NCBI GenBank assembly: GCA_030427585.1
Contig: JAUIBW010000015.1
Coordinates: forward strand, 61,296-125,295
Length of the DNA: 64,000 bases
Direction: 5' to 3'
Source of the DNA: Bacteroidia bacterium
Lineage (GTDB): Bacteria; Bacteroidota; Bacteroidia; Flavobacteriales; Flavobacteriaceae
The notes under the pieces are model-generated. The model was not told where the DNA came from, did no database searches, and saw only the letters and a program-made list of their open reading frames with translations. The translations under genes were made by a program, and so were the position numbers. This document shows positions 8,361 through 18,726 of the stretch, piece by piece (within the stretch, counting starts at the first letter, position 1; each line of letters opens with the position of its first letter).

Positions 8361-9102
8361 AGTTCTGTATTTTAAAAACAATTGGTAACTGATACTTTAC
8401 AGTTACAGCTCTACCTCGTTGTTTACCAGGAGTCATCTGCGGAAACAAGTTAATCACTCTTTGTGCTTCTTTTTTTAATCTTGGATGCGTTGCTCTAACC
8501 TGGATATTTTTAATCATTCCATTAGCATCAACATCAAATTGAGCATAGATTCTCTGTACCCCTGTTAAGCCATACTTTTCTCCTAATTCTGTATTAAATT
8601 TTCTAGAAACGATTTTTCTAATTTTTTCTGAAAAACAAGCTGCTTTTTCTTTATTAGTTCCTAACATTTCACAACCAGGAAAAACAGGAACATCTTCTAC
8701 AGCTATAAAAGGCACCGTTACAGGCTCATCAATAATAGGATCAGCATCGATAATAGAGCTGGGATCGATTGGTGTAGATTCGATAGGTTCATTTTTAAAC
8801 ACCTTATCCGAATCAGTTATTTCAGTATTATTATCAATTATTTTAAATTCTTCTGGAGTCACTACAGGTTTGGTGTACTTTCTGGCAACTTCTTTTGGCC
8901 TGGGTTCTTCATAAATTTTGTAGACCCCACCCCAATCTACGTCGGGTTCTACAATTGTAAGATTCATATCGCTATCATTAACTATAGGTGTAGCAGTATA
9001 TACCTCAAACATTACATAGGTAAATAAAAGACTTGCTATAAGTCCAATCTGAAAATTCACCAATGTACTTTTTCGTACATTAGCATCGTGCTTGTTACTC
9101 AT
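8359..9102 (-). CDS. TonB-family energy transducer (paralogue 2)
   Basis: A 247-residue TonB protein. It has a short cytoplasmic N-terminus, one helix (about residues 16-36), a long variable periplasmic spacer rich in Pro, Asp and Glu (about 37-150), and a C-terminal TonB domain. The C-terminal half (VFPGCEMLGTNKEKAACFSE, then FNTELGEKYGLTGVQRIYAQ, HPRLKKEAQRVI, MTPGKQRGRAV) is very like that of the neighbouring paralogue. It would transmit proton-motive force to outer-membrane TonB-dependent receptors. The spacer lacks the long polyproline run found in the paralogue. It is separated from that gene by 109 bp containing a terminator, so it probably has its own promoter or depends on read-through. 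Confidence 0.92.
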   Translation of the reverse strand: MSNKHDANVRKSTLVNFQIGLIASLLFTYVMFEVYTATPIVNDSDMNLTIVEPDVDWGGVYKIYEEPRPKEVARKYTKPVVTPEEFKIIDNNTEITDSDKVFKNEPIESTPIDPSSIIDADPIIDEPVTVPFIAVEDVPVFPGCEMLGTNKEKAACFSEKIRKIVSRKFNTELGEKYGLTGVQRIYAQFDVDANGMIKNIQVRATHPRLKKEAQRVINLFPQMTPGKQRGRAVTVKYQLPIVFKIQN

Positions 9103-9149
9103 AATATTTAGTTTTAACGTTACAATTAATCTAAATCAACAAGCATACC

Positions 9150-9187
9150 AAAAAAGAATCCCGTCTACACAATGTAAACGGGATTCG
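9150..9187 (-). terminator. Intrinsic terminator between the two tonB genes
   Basis: Stem GAATCCCGT (9156-9164) with ACGGGATTC (9178-9186), extended by TAC/GTA inside the loop. On the minus strand it is followed by TTTTT. It lies 25 bp after the stop of the upstream TonB gene at 9212. Confidence 0.87.
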
Positions 9188-9211
9188 AATATTTTATAAA
9201 AGTATTTCCTT

Positions 9212-9937
9212 TTAGTCCTGTACCTGAAAAACTATAGGTAAAGAATACAGTACACCTACTGCTTTTCCTCTTTGTTTTCCTGGGGTCATTTTAGGCAATA
9301 GCTTAACTACTCTTTGTGCTTCTTTTTGTAATCTTGGGTGTGGAGCTCTTGCTTGAACACCAACAATATTACCGCTTCTATCAATTTTAAACCTTACATA
9401 GATTCTATTAACACCTGTAAGACCTAATTCACTTCCTATTTCTGTATTAAATTTACGGTTAACAAATTTCTTAACCTTATCACTCATACATTTCTTTTTA
9501 GCTGCATTACCTCCTGCATTCTCACAACCAGGAAAAATTGGCACATTCTCGATAACTGCAAATGGTACATCAGCAATTACTTCTTCTTCATCTGTATCTT
9601 CGATTTCTTCTACCTCAACAATCTCTTCTTCCTGATTCGTTTCTGTAGATTCAATAATAGTCTCCTCTACTTCTTCTTCATCCTCTACTACATCAATAAT
9701 TTCTGGTGCAGGTGGTGGAGGTGGAGGTGGCGGAGGCGTATTTAAGTTCTGTGTAATTGGCACATCTTCTTCTTCCAATTCATCAAGATTAACCTGACCT
9801 ATATCTATATTGGTTCTATCATAGGTTTTCCACTCTATTCCTTGCCATGTTATAAAAAGAACTAAAATAAGTCCTAATTGAAGGAATAAGATGCTTTTCT
9901 TAGTTAAATCTGCTTTTGGATTTTTCTTTGGTTCCAT
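9212..9937 (-). CDS. TonB-family energy transducer (paralogue 1)
   Basis: A 241-residue TonB protein with one N-terminal helix (about residues 16-32), a run of nine prolines near residue 70 and a strongly acidic spacer (VVEDEEEVEETIIES and similar). The C-terminal TonB domain (FPGCENAGGNAAKKKCMSDK, FNTEIGSELGLTGVNRIYV, HPRLQKEAQRVV, LPIVFQVQ) follows. The C-terminal region aligns residue by residue with the gene at 8359-9102, indicating tandem duplication, while the spacers have diverged. A poor promoter match (TATTTTAG preceded by TTG at 21 nt) lies about 40-70 bp upstream. Confidence 0.93.
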   Translation of the reverse strand: MEPKKNPKADLTKKSILFLQLGLILVLFITWQGIEWKTYDRTNIDIGQVNLDELEEEDVPITQNLNTPPPPPPPPPAPEIIDVVEDEEEVEETIIESTETNQEEEIVEVEEIEDTDEEEVIADVPFAVIENVPIFPGCENAGGNAAKKKCMSDKVKKFVNRKFNTEIGSELGLTGVNRIYVRFKIDRSGNIVGVQARAPHPRLQKEAQRVVKLLPKMTPGKQRGKAVGVLYSLPIVFQVQD

Positions 9938-10071
9938 ATTATATAATCGTTATAGGATTGCTAAAATAGCTAATTTCTTTTGTAATTTCCAACTAAAGAT
10001 TAAAATGTAAAACAAAAAACAAGTTTTTTAACTTTTGTCTTATCTACTTTTCAGTAAAAACAAGGCTGTAT

Positions 10072-10494
10072 TTAACTGATTTTCTGCTTATATTGTTTAA
10101 ATCTCACTATTCTATTTTTAAACATTACAAAAACAAGTACAGCAAAAATTGTACCACTCGTATTTGCAACTACATCATACCAATCAGAACTACGATATGT
10201 TGTTAAAACTGCTTGTAATACTTCCATCAAGACACCATACAGGATACATACAATAGAAGTAATAATCAAACTCTGTTTTAAATTTTTATTCATTTTTTCT
10301 GAAAAAAAGAAAAACAAAGCCCATACTATAGTCAAAATAAAGTAGGCAATAAAATGTCCTATTTTATCACTCCCTTCTATCGTAAATGTAACCGGATTTA
10401 TAAATTTTGCCAGCGACGCCCAGGTTACCAGAACAGTTAGTCCTATAACCAGGGTAAAAAGTATGTTATGCCCCAACAACCTCTTTATATTCAT
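10072..10494 (-). CDS. VanZ-family membrane protein
   Basis: From the ATG at 10494 the product is 140 residues; an upstream in-frame ATG at 10530 adds only 12 less likely residues. Four helices are seen (about residues 8-28, 42-62, 72-92, 105-125 in the shorter form). The VanZ-like signature is [18 protein letters not shown] and [20 protein letters not shown], the second being the usual W.D..AN..G motif. The biological role of chromosomal VanZ-like proteins is not settled; some members confer low-level glycopeptide tolerance in Firmicutes. The start lies inside gcvH (29-bp overlap in another frame), so the two are expressed together. Confidence 0.87.
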   Translation of the reverse strand: MNIKRLLGHNILFTLVIGLTVLVTWASLAKFINPVTFTIEGSDKIGHFIAYFILTIVWALFFFFSEKMNKNLKQSLIITSIVCILYGVLMEVLQAVLTTYRSSDWYDVVANTSGTIFAVLVFVMFKNRIVRFKQYKQKIS

Positions 10495-10849
10495 CTGCAG
10501 ACAGTAATAGGTCATCAATTTGAGAAACATCAGATATTTTAACTTTTACCATCCAACCAGCTCCGTAAGGGTCACTATTTACCAACTCTGGTTCATTCTC
10601 TAAAGCTTCGTTAAATTCGATAATTTCACCTGCTAGTGGTAGAAATAGATCTGACACTGTTTTTACAGCCTCTACGGTACCAAAAACCTCTTGCTCCTCT
10701 AACTCATCACCAACTGTTTCTACTTCTACATAAACAATATCACCTAATTCGCTTTGTGCAAAATCGGTAATACCAATAGTTGCAATATCACCTTCAATTT
10801 TGATCCATTCGTGATCTTTGGTATATTTTAAATCTCCAGGAGTATTCAT
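10466..10849 (-). CDS. gcvH: Glycine cleavage system H protein
   Basis: A 127-residue protein of exactly the expected size. It carries the lipoyl domain, with the lipoylated lysine K63 in [20 protein letters not shown], and the N-terminal KYTKDHEWI motif. It shuttles the aminomethyl group between the P, T and L proteins of the glycine cleavage complex in the cytoplasm. The P, T and L genes are not in the window, as usual for Bacteroidota where they are scattered. It overlaps the vanZ-like gene by 29 bp and lies 136 bp downstream of sprA. Confidence 0.96.
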   Translation of the reverse strand: MNTPGDLKYTKDHEWIKIEGDIATIGITDFAQSELGDIVYVEVETVGDELEEQEVFGTVEAVKTVSDLFLPLAGEIIEFNEALENEPELVNSDPYGAGWMVKVKISDVSQIDDLLLSADEYKEVVGA

Positions 10850-10985
10850 TTCAAAAAAATTTATATGTTGTTACTATTATGATGACGAAAATAAATCTAT
10901 TTTATTAAATTTTGAGAAAACCGGATAAAAAATTATAAAAAAAAACAACATTACACTGCCTTAAACAAAAGGTAATTGCAAAGTC

Positions 10986-13900
10986 TTAATTCCCAAAATT
11001 ATACCTTAATGTAAACCCTCCTCTAATTGTGGTTTGGGGAAATGCGGTAGAAATAGAATATTTAGAAAAGGTGTGATCATAAAATAATAGTGCTGTTAAG
11101 TTTTTGCTTAGTGAATAGTCTGTTGTAAACTTTATTCCATAAATATCTTGCCCCGCCGTTACCTGTGTATTTTCTAAATCAAGATATCTAATCAGTGTTT
11201 CGTTTTGCCGTAGTGATAAATCGGCTCTTAGGTTAAGATCACTTTTTATTACTTTTTTTCTTCCTGCTATTTTAGTTGCAAACGTAAGATCTTTTAACCT
11301 ATATCCCAACCCAATGATATATTCATTTCCTTGAATTTCGGTAAGTAGATTATTATCAAAACTTAATGATAATGCTCTATCTTTTTTCCATTCTGCAAGG
11401 ATTTTGATCGAGTTTTTCATTTCCATATCCAATCGAACAAGTGGACTAAACTGCTCGGTTAAATTAACATTAGAATATAGCTCTGGATTCCTGTAGTTAT
11501 TTGCTTCATCAAATTCACTCTTACCAAATTCGAGGTTGGTTTGAAATTGATTAATAGTATAATTAGCTCTATACCCATGTGCTACAGAAAACCTTTTAAA
11601 ACGTTTCTTAAACCATTTCAAATTCATCAAACCTGTATACTTTATATCCCAGTTAGGCAACGGAATATCTCTAAAAGCTCCTTTTTTAACTTTTTCTGGG
11701 TTTCCTCCAGTATAAGCTGCTAAGAACGCAGGTAATAATACTGCTTGATTCGTCCTTCCATAACCATCGGGAAAACCATCTCCGTCACTATCTACATTTG
11801 GATTATTTCCTCTCTCTATTGCTAATCGCCTGGCAATAATCAATCTGTTTTCTCTAAATTTATCGAACGCCTCTGATGAAAATTCATCACTCTTCTTAAA
11901 CGCTGTCTTAACCAGTACCGTTGAAATTGTAAAATTACCAAAGGTATTCCCAGTAAGGGACTGATATGGGTCATCAGTAAAAATACTACCATCAGAATTT
12001 GTATTCACCCGATAGTTTTCTGTATAGGTTTGAGAAGAGTTTCTATTGGCGCTAATATCAATTTTAAGCCCTTTTAACAACCCTAAAGAAGCCTGTATAT
12101 TAAGTTGTTTTCCTTCTACTTCCTGATATTGTTGATTAAACTCTTGATACAAAGTGAGCCATCCATTACGTGCAGCGAGATCTCGAATATCAGATTGACT
12201 ACCAAAAGTAAACCCAACGGTTGGCTTAAGCGTTCCTACAAAACCAGGTTCTCTAGTATATCCAGGTAGGAAAATACCATTATCTTGTTGATAATTTACA
12301 TTTACCTTTTTCACAGCAGTAACTAACCCAATAAGCGTATTATAGGCTTTATCACCAATACTTAGCTTACTTTTTCCTCTTTTAGCTTTATTTTTTTGTG
12401 GATTCCCAGGCACTCGAGCCCCTTCCTTTTCATCTTTAGTGTCTTTATCCTTCTTTTTTGCACTTTTTCTTCCAGGTTTTACTTTGGTTAATCCTGCATA
12501 CTTGTATAATGTATTCATATCCAACGAACCGTTTAACGTATGTACGTTAGCATTCTGAACTGTATTTCCCAGATCTGGAATACCTTCTAAAGTTTTCAAA
12601 GCCTCACTTCCTTTTACCCATTGGAAATCTGCATTATACGAATATGTTGCACGTATAAATTTAAACACTGGTATCTTCTTAAAAGGAACTTCATAATTAA
12701 CCTGAAGCTGTTGGCTATGGGTATTAGGATCTCCTATATCAAAAAAACCACTCCATACATCTATAGTATTATCAACTTCGTTATTTTCATCAATAAAGTT
12801 TTTAACAATGCGATTATTAGCAGAAGTAAAATTGAAATTTAATGATTTGGTCAAATTATAATTAACCCCATATTGCCAATCAAACAAGAAATTACGCTGA
12901 TATAATGTTGGCAACCTAATATCATCAGGACCCAAAGTAATATCTCTAAAAACCTGCTCATTATATTGTCTGGTAATATTAGAATTTACCGAGATACTCG
13001 TCGGAAGCAGATTTACATTAAAATCTTTGATAAGATCAAAATATTTACTCTTGCCTAAGAATTTAACTTTCTTAAAAGGTTCTACTTCTTTTGGCTGAAA
13101 ACTAAAATCATAAGTTCCTCCCAGTTTTACATTTTGATCTAATGATTTTTCTATCTCAAAATCCCGATGATCTGTTTGGTTATACGTTCCTGAGAATGCA
13201 AAATTTTCTACATCATAAGGCATCGGTTTACTATCTCCTGTTCTCTCTTTACGCAGTCCAATAACATTAAAACTTTGCCTTTTTGTATACTCTGTTGATT
13301 GTTTTTCTATACGTTCTTTTTCAGCAGGATCAGTTTCACCATCTAATCGGTCCTGAAGTTCTATATCTTGAAATTCGGGATCAAATTGCGGAGTAATTAA
13401 CTCTTCTCCACGGCTATAATTAAATGGAATTTGCATTCCCCATTTTTTAGGTAACAATTGTCCCAAATTAACATTAGTAGTTACATCATACTGTTTAACA
13501 TCTTCTCTACTTCGTTCATTAGGCCCTTGCTCAATCCCTCCAAATCCAATGGTACTCATTCTTCCTGATGCACTAACATTTGCAAAATCTGCAATATTCG
13601 CATCCAGACTACCTACAGCAGCCCAACCCCCTCTATTTTTAAGATCACTTAGACGCATTTCATTAAACCAAACTGTTCCTGATTGATCACTACCACTATC
13701 ATTTTTAACTCCCACCATCATCACTCGTACATCTCCAAAATTAGGATTTCCCTTAATCCCCACTCTAAGGTTATTGGGACCAGTAAAGAAATTAAGATCA
13801 TTTGCACTAAGAGTATCATCTCCTAATACATTAGATTTTATTTGTTGAAGAAACTCTAAAGGAAGGCTTAATCGGTTATTTTCTGGCCATGCTCCATTCT

Positions 13901-16900
13901 GACTACTATCATTACGATCAGAAACGGTTAAGGGTAATTCTATCTGATAAAAATTGTTGGTAAAATCATTACCCATTCTTATAAAAGCTTTTAGATCTCC
14001 ATCCTGAATTGGGATTGTAGGTTCAGGAAGCGATTCTGCATGCAAAAACATTTCAAGATTTTCATACTGACGCATATCAACATTGAAATTCTTGTATACC
14101 CCACGGGCATCACCAGATTGCAGATTATTTACTGTGAGAGCCAATGATCTCTCATCGTCTCTTATAATATTATTATTGTTATTTAACTGCTCTCGTACAA
14201 CACCTGGTGGTGTCACATAATTTGCAGTTTCCTCTGCACTTACCGAGGTCACAATTACATCACTATTACCTGTTACATTAAGACCATTTGTAGGATCGTT
14301 TGTAGTATTACCTTCTACAACATATCTTCTATAATCACCTCTTACCAAATCAAGGCTACCAAATCGCAACAAAGTAGGTTCTGCAAAACCAGTAAGATAC
14401 ATCCTCATAAATCGAATAGATCTAAAATCACTAATATTTATAGCTCTATCCGGGTTATATATAGGAATTTTAAACCGAACCCATTTTGTATTTATTTTAC
14501 CTCCTTGCACAGTAACAGGAATATCTCTAACATCAGATATATAACCAGTACCATTATCATTACCCACTGCCATTCCTCTAAAAATTGGAATCTCATACTC
14601 GTAATAACTATTAATCGTATTCATAGTATTATCCCTATTTACATCTTCTGCAGTAGGGAACGTAGTATTTCCTCGATCATCATTAGACACATTAGTCGGT
14701 GAGTTACCTTCTGTACCATTATAACCATCATATCGTTCTAAGATACTTCCTCCTGCCTGAAGGAAATAGGTATAATTATCTCCCGAAGGATCATCTAAAG
14801 ATTGGAACGCAGCATATTCTGGTTTTTGTTTTTCATCCTGATCTCCCAAACCATCAAATCCTGCATCCTGGTCTATTCTATCCTGACCATCAGAATCAAA
14901 AGCATAAATCAGGGATTGATTTACAGGAACACGACCATACTCTGTATCTATCGCATTACCAATACCTCCTTTAGGTAATCCATTTTCATATTGTTTTCTG
15001 CCATCTTTAAGTACATCTTCACTAATATTACCTAAATTAAACACAATTTTACCTCCAGGATTATCTACATCATCATATTCAAAAGGATCCATTAACCAAA
15101 ACTCAATAAACTCTACATTAGCTTGTTCAAAATTTGTAGATGTTAATTGCCTGATAATTCCTCCAAAGTTATTTCTGGGGTCCGGTTGTGGCAATGAACT
15201 ACCTGGGGCATATGCAGGATTAAAATTATATTGTCCTCTTTGTCCTGGTCTATAATTAAGGTCCAATGTAAATAATGCCAAAGTTTGCCCTTGTGCTATA
15301 TCGGTATCAGGAAAAATCTCTCTATTAAACACCCTTCTAGTAGCATTAGTAGCCAAATCTTGCTCAGATACTCCGCTTGGCCTTCCATTGCTATAAAAGA
15401 TAGGGTCAATAGAGTACCACGATAATTTTGCTCTTTGATATCCTGATTCTATACCATCAACAACAATATCACTAGTAGGATTATTAGGATCGCCAAAACC
15501 AATAGGTACACTAGAGAGTTCCCATGATAATGGTGAACTTACATCGATTCTGGTTTGTGCTCCTTCAAAATCATCTATATATGTCGTTACTTTTCCATCA
15601 AAATTAGCTCCTCTTGGTGCTCCTGCAATCAGGTAAGCCCCTTCTGCTCTAACAGAAACATTAGAAGGTACATCGGTATCGATATTAGGGAGTTTATTCA
15701 CCATCCTGGTTAAGAAAGGAACTTCTGTAGAATACGCTACATTAAACCCTAGTATTGTATTGTTAATAGGCTCAAAATCATAATTAGATTTTTGAGTAAT
15801 TGGCCTTTCATTTAGGTTTAAATAGGTTCCTCCTATGATAAAATCATCACTAAATTTATGTTCTATATTTAATCCTGTAAAACGTTTGGTTTGCTGGCCA
15901 AAAACAGCATTATTCTCGGTAGAAACCTGGATAGGTGTATTAGAAGACAATAATGCTTCATCCAAAATATTTACTCTTCCCAATTGATAGTTTACTGTAT
16001 AATCTACTCCTTCCTGTAAAGTTCTTCCTCCTGCAGTAACAGTTACAGAACCTTGAGGGACATTAAACGCTCCCAGAGGAATCCCATCCTGCCCAGAAGA
16101 TTTATATTTCCCTTTTAATTGAAAGTAGTTCTTATCGGCAGATTTCTGTTCTGCTACAACTTTGGTTTGTGTATATAAATCGCGAAAAACATATTTTGCC
16201 TGATTGGGATTATATGAATTAGGATTGGTATAGTTTGCCCCAACGGGTCCATTATCAAGTTTATCAAATAGATGTTCTCCAAAGGGTTCTATCGTAGTAA
16301 AAATAATGCGACCGTTTTGGGAATCAATAGTAACTCCTGGTACATAATCAAAAAATCCGTCTCCTCCTTGTACCGGATCATTATTAGGGTTAAGGCGATC
16401 CAGATTAAAAACTTTAAGTAATGTTGTCTGCTCTACATCACCTGGTAGTGGAACCGATGACCCTTCTGCTGCGGTAATATAATTTACTGGAGAAGGATTT
16501 GAATATAAAATATTTAATCTAAAATCATTTTGTTCTAGTCTAAATGCTCCTGTACTATAGATGTTCTTCATCATCAGGTCCCATATTGGCAATGTCACAT
16601 TAACAATAGGGCTTTTAAGCATCTTAACTACCAAACTTTGACTTGAACCTGCATCTACATTTCCTCCTGTATTATCCCCTATGGTTGCATCTACTCCATC
16701 ATTTGCAAATTCACCAACCTGAAAAACTTCTCCATTCCTGGTATATTGATATGCAACTGCCAAAACCTCATCATTATTCAACTTTTGATTTAAAGAGATA
16801 TATCCCAATTGGGTGTTTAGGGTATACTCACTTTGGTTTAGCTTTCTTGCATTTTCTAAAATTGCGTAATCAAATCCTTCATTAAAATTAGCGATTGCAC

Positions 16901-18140
16901 CAACAAATCCTTGTTGTACAGTAGGCACTTGCCGTACTGCTTCGGTAACAGGTCCCGCAGGGCCAATGGTCGCTGGATCCAAGTCGTTGTTACTATTATC
17001 AGGAAAAGCTCCTGCCCCCGTATTAAACAAAGAAACAGGTATTGTAAAATTACCTGTATCTGGTGCTTCTCCTATATCCTGAAGTGCTACAATATTACGT
17101 GCATTAGTCAAGGTCTGTGCACTTGTTGCTCTATTGGTTACCCAAACTTCGATCCTGGTTATTTGTATATTATTATTAATAAAAGGATAACTTGCCAAAG
17201 AAGTATTATATGTATCTCTAAAATAATGTGATAAAAAGAAATGTCGATTTTCGTCATAATCTAATGCAAAAAGCTCAAAATCTTCTACGGTTCCTCCTCC
17301 TTCTACACTTACAGATCTTGTTTCAGAACGCTGTTCGGAATACACACCAGTAATAGTGGTTCGCCCAAATTGCAGCCCCATTTTAACTCCAAAAAGACTT
17401 TGTGCCCCTTGGATCAATGTACTGTTAAGCGGCATACTTACATTACCCACCTCAATACTCTGGATAATATCATCTTCTGTTGGTGTATATTCTAATTTTA
17501 ATTGATTCTGAAAATCGAAAGTAGATTCTGTATCATAATTAGCTGTTACCTGCAACCTGGTTCCTATTTTACCAAGCAAACTTAAACTGATTCTTTGATC
17601 AAAGTCGAACGTGAAATTACTTCGGTTACGAGGTGAAAAAGCAGGGTTATCTTGTTTTGTATAAAGTAGTCCTAAATCTATTTCTACAGACCCCTGCGGA
17701 ATAATCTCAATTTCATTTCCTCCAAAAATAGATTCAAAAAAATTAGAATTAACATAAAAAATAGGAAGTAAATTCTTTCTTTTCTCCTCACTACCATCTT
17801 TTTTACCACTAAAAGCTTCAATTTTTTCTTTGAAATAAGCTCTCCGTTGTTCTTGTTCTACTAAAGCTTCGTATTCTGATGGCGTTAAGAAGATAGGATA
17901 TCTCACATTAAAATCTCCAAGTTTCTCTCGATAGATATATCGATTGGTAATCGGATCATATTCATACTTGGCTACAATACTATTTGGATCTGGTAAAGAC
18001 AATGCTCCTAAAGAAAATGTAGTACTTGTAGAATCCCGAACGGTTTGATTGTCCTGACCCTGTAACACCCCACTATAAAGTGTTATCAAACATACTAATG
18101 TCCTAAAAAAATCAACGCGTAAGTAATTCGAAAAACCCAA
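10986..18140 (-). CDS. sprA: SprA, giant outer-membrane translocon of the type 9 secretion system
   Basis: A single uninterrupted gene of 2384 residues, in the size range of SprA/Sov (about 2,300-2,500). It has a signal peptide (MGFSNYLRVDFFRTLVCLI to about LQGQ). Near the N-terminus it has the SprA motifs INVNFFESIFGGNEIEIIPQG-like (NSNFFESIFGG) and IDLGLLYTKQDNPAFSP. Very many alternating amphipathic strands follow, through to the C-terminal RGGFTLRYNFGN ending in an aromatic-Gly-Asn typical of outer-membrane beta-barrels. SprA forms the pore through which T9SS cargo, including gliding adhesins, crosses the outer membrane. A Lys-rich stretch near residues 1890-1930 (RKSAKKKDKDTKDEKEG) is a predicted disordered loop. 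Only 4 bp separate it from ruvA, so both belong to one operon. Confidence 0.97.
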   Translation of the reverse strand: MGFSNYLRVDFFRTLVCLITLYSGVLQGQDNQTVRDSTSTTFSLGALSLPDPNSIVAKYEYDPITNRYIYREKLGDFNVRYPIFLTPSEYEALVEQEQRRAYFKEKIEAFSGKKDGSEEKRKNLLPIFYVNSNFFESIFGGNEIEIIPQGSVEIDLGLLYTKQDNPAFSPRNRSNFTFDFDQRISLSLLGKIGTRLQVTANYDTESTFDFQNQLKLEYTPTEDDIIQSIEVGNVSMPLNSTLIQGAQSLFGVKMGLQFGRTTITGVYSEQRSETRSVSVEGGGTVEDFELFALDYDENRHFFLSHYFRDTYNTSLASYPFINNNIQITRIEVWVTNRATSAQTLTNARNIVALQDIGEAPDTGNFTIPVSLFNTGAGAFPDNSNNDLDPATIGPAGPVTEAVRQVPTVQQGFVGAIANFNEGFDYAILENARKLNQSEYTLNTQLGYISLNQKLNNDEVLAVAYQYTRNGEVFQVGEFANDGVDATIGDNTGGNVDAGSSQSLVVKMLKSPIVNVTLPIWDLMMKNIYSTGAFRLEQNDFRLNILYSNPSPVNYITAAEGSSVPLPGDVEQTTLLKVFNLDRLNPNNDPVQGGDGFFDYVPGVTIDSQNGRIIFTTIEPFGEHLFDKLDNGPVGANYTNPNSYNPNQAKYVFRDLYTQTKVVAEQKSADKNYFQLKGKYKSSGQDGIPLGAFNVPQGSVTVTAGGRTLQEGVDYTVNYQLGRVNILDEALLSSNTPIQVSTENNAVFGQQTKRFTGLNIEHKFSDDFIIGGTYLNLNERPITQKSNYDFEPINNTILGFNVAYSTEVPFLTRMVNKLPNIDTDVPSNVSVRAEGAYLIAGAPRGANFDGKVTTYIDDFEGAQTRIDVSSPLSWELSSVPIGFGDPNNPTSDIVVDGIESGYQRAKLSWYSIDPIFYSNGRPSGVSEQDLATNATRRVFNREIFPDTDIAQGQTLALFTLDLNYRPGQRGQYNFNPAYAPGSSLPQPDPRNNFGGIIRQLTSTNFEQANVEFIEFWLMDPFEYDDVDNPGGKIVFNLGNISEDVLKDGRKQYENGLPKGGIGNAIDTEYGRVPVNQSLIYAFDSDGQDRIDQDAGFDGLGDQDEKQKPEYAAFQSLDDPSGDNYTYFLQAGGSILERYDGYNGTEGNSPTNVSNDDRGNTTFPTAEDVNRDNTMNTINSYYEYEIPIFRGMAVGNDNGTGYISDVRDIPVTVQGGKINTKWVRFKIPIYNPDRAINISDFRSIRFMRMYLTGFAEPTLLRFGSLDLVRGDYRRYVVEGNTTNDPTNGLNVTGNSDVIVTSVSAEETANYVTPPGVVREQLNNNNNIIRDDERSLALTVNNLQSGDARGVYKNFNVDMRQYENLEMFLHAESLPEPTIPIQDGDLKAFIRMGNDFTNNFYQIELPLTVSDRNDSSQNGAWPENNRLSLPLEFLQQIKSNVLGDDTLSANDLNFFTGPNNLRVGIKGNPNFGDVRVMMVGVKNDSGSDQSGTVWFNEMRLSDLKNRGGWAAVGSLDANIADFANVSASGRMSTIGFGGIEQGPNERSREDVKQYDVTTNVNLGQLLPKKWGMQIPFNYSRGEELITPQFDPEFQDIELQDRLDGETDPAEKERIEKQSTEYTKRQSFNVIGLRKERTGDSKPMPYDVENFAFSGTYNQTDHRDFEIEKSLDQNVKLGGTYDFSFQPKEVEPFKKVKFLGKSKYFDLIKDFNVNLLPTSISVNSNITRQYNEQVFRDITLGPDDIRLPTLYQRNFLFDWQYGVNYNLTKSLNFNFTSANNRIVKNFIDENNEVDNTIDVWSGFFDIGDPNTHSQQLQVNYEVPFKKIPVFKFIRATYSYNADFQWVKGSEALKTLEGIPDLGNTVQNANVHTLNGSLDMNTLYKYAGLTKVKPGRKSAKKKDKDTKDEKEGARVPGNPQKNKAKRGKSKLSIGDKAYNTLIGLVTAVKKVNVNYQQDNGIFLPGYTREPGFVGTLKPTVGFTFGSQSDIRDLAARNGWLTLYQEFNQQYQEVEGKQLNIQASLGLLKGLKIDISANRNSSQTYTENYRVNTNSDGSIFTDDPYQSLTGNTFGNFTISTVLVKTAFKKSDEFSSEAFDKFRENRLIIARRLAIERGNNPNVDSDGDGFPDGYGRTNQAVLLPAFLAAYTGGNPEKVKKGAFRDIPLPNWDIKYTGLMNLKWFKKRFKRFSVAHGYRANYTINQFQTNLEFGKSEFDEANNYRNPELYSNVNLTEQFSPLVRLDMEMKNSIKILAEWKKDRALSLSFDNNLLTEIQGNEYIIGLGYRLKDLTFATKIAGRKKVIKSDLNLRADLSLRQNETLIRYLDLENTQVTAGQDIYGIKFTTDYSLSKNLTALLFYDHTFSKYSISTAFPQTTIRGGFTLRYNFGN

Positions 18141-18144
18141 TGTT

Positions 18145-18726
18145 TTATAAATTTTTTAGTGCCTGTTTAATAATATTTTCAACTGTTTGTTTGGGGCTTT
18201 GTTTTAGAACTTTATCAATAGCTTTTTCTGCAATTTTTCGATTAAATCCTAGAGTTTCTAAAGCAGATAACGCTTCATCTTTATTAGTATTGCTTTGTGA
18301 CACTGAAACTTCATCGATATTATATACTTTGAGTATTTTATCTTTTAGATCTATAATAACACGCTGGGCAGTTTTGGCTCCAATTCCTTTAATAGATTGA
18401 ATTGTAGCTACGTCATTACAAGCTATTGCTTCTTTAATTTGATCAGGGTGTAAGGATGATAACATGGTTCTGGCGGTACTTGCTCCTATTCCAGAAACCG
18501 AGATTAAAAGCCTGAAAATTTCTCTTTCAGATTTTTCGACAAAACCAAATAATGTGTGAGCATCTTCTTTTATCTGTAAATGTGTATACAGTTGCAGCAC
18601 TTCTCCATCGGGAATCAAAGAAAAAGTATGTAATGAAATATGTAATAAATACCCTACTCCGCCACAATCTATTACTACATCAGTTGGATTTTTTTCAACA
18701 AGCCTCCCCTTGATATGTGTGATCAT
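18145..18726 (-). CDS. ruvA: Holliday junction branch migration protein RuvA
   Basis: A 193-residue protein of normal RuvA length. It has the N-terminal OB domain (MITHIKGRLVEKNPTDVVID, CGGVGYLLHIS), the two helix-hairpin-helix motifs (LISVSGIGASTARTML and SIKGIGAKTAQRVIIDLKDK) and a C-terminal three-helix domain that contacts RuvB (EALSALETLGFNRKIAEKAI). It forms the tetrameter that holds four-way DNA junctions for RuvB (26398-27420). It is translated just ahead of sprA. Confidence 0.96.
   Translation of the reverse strand: MITHIKGRLVEKNPTDVVIDCGGVGYLLHISLHTFSLIPDGEVLQLYTHLQIKEDAHTLFGFVEKSEREIFRLLISVSGIGASTARTMLSSLHPDQIKEAIACNDVATIQSIKGIGAKTAQRVIIDLKDKILKVYNIDEVSVSQSNTNKDEALSALETLGFNRKIAEKAIDKVLKQSPKQTVENIIKQALKNL

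Noticed and set aside
14505..14974. Plus-strand frames opposite sprA
   Set aside because: Shadow frames with Ile/His-rich composition caused by the reverse of sprA codons; no start region or motif.
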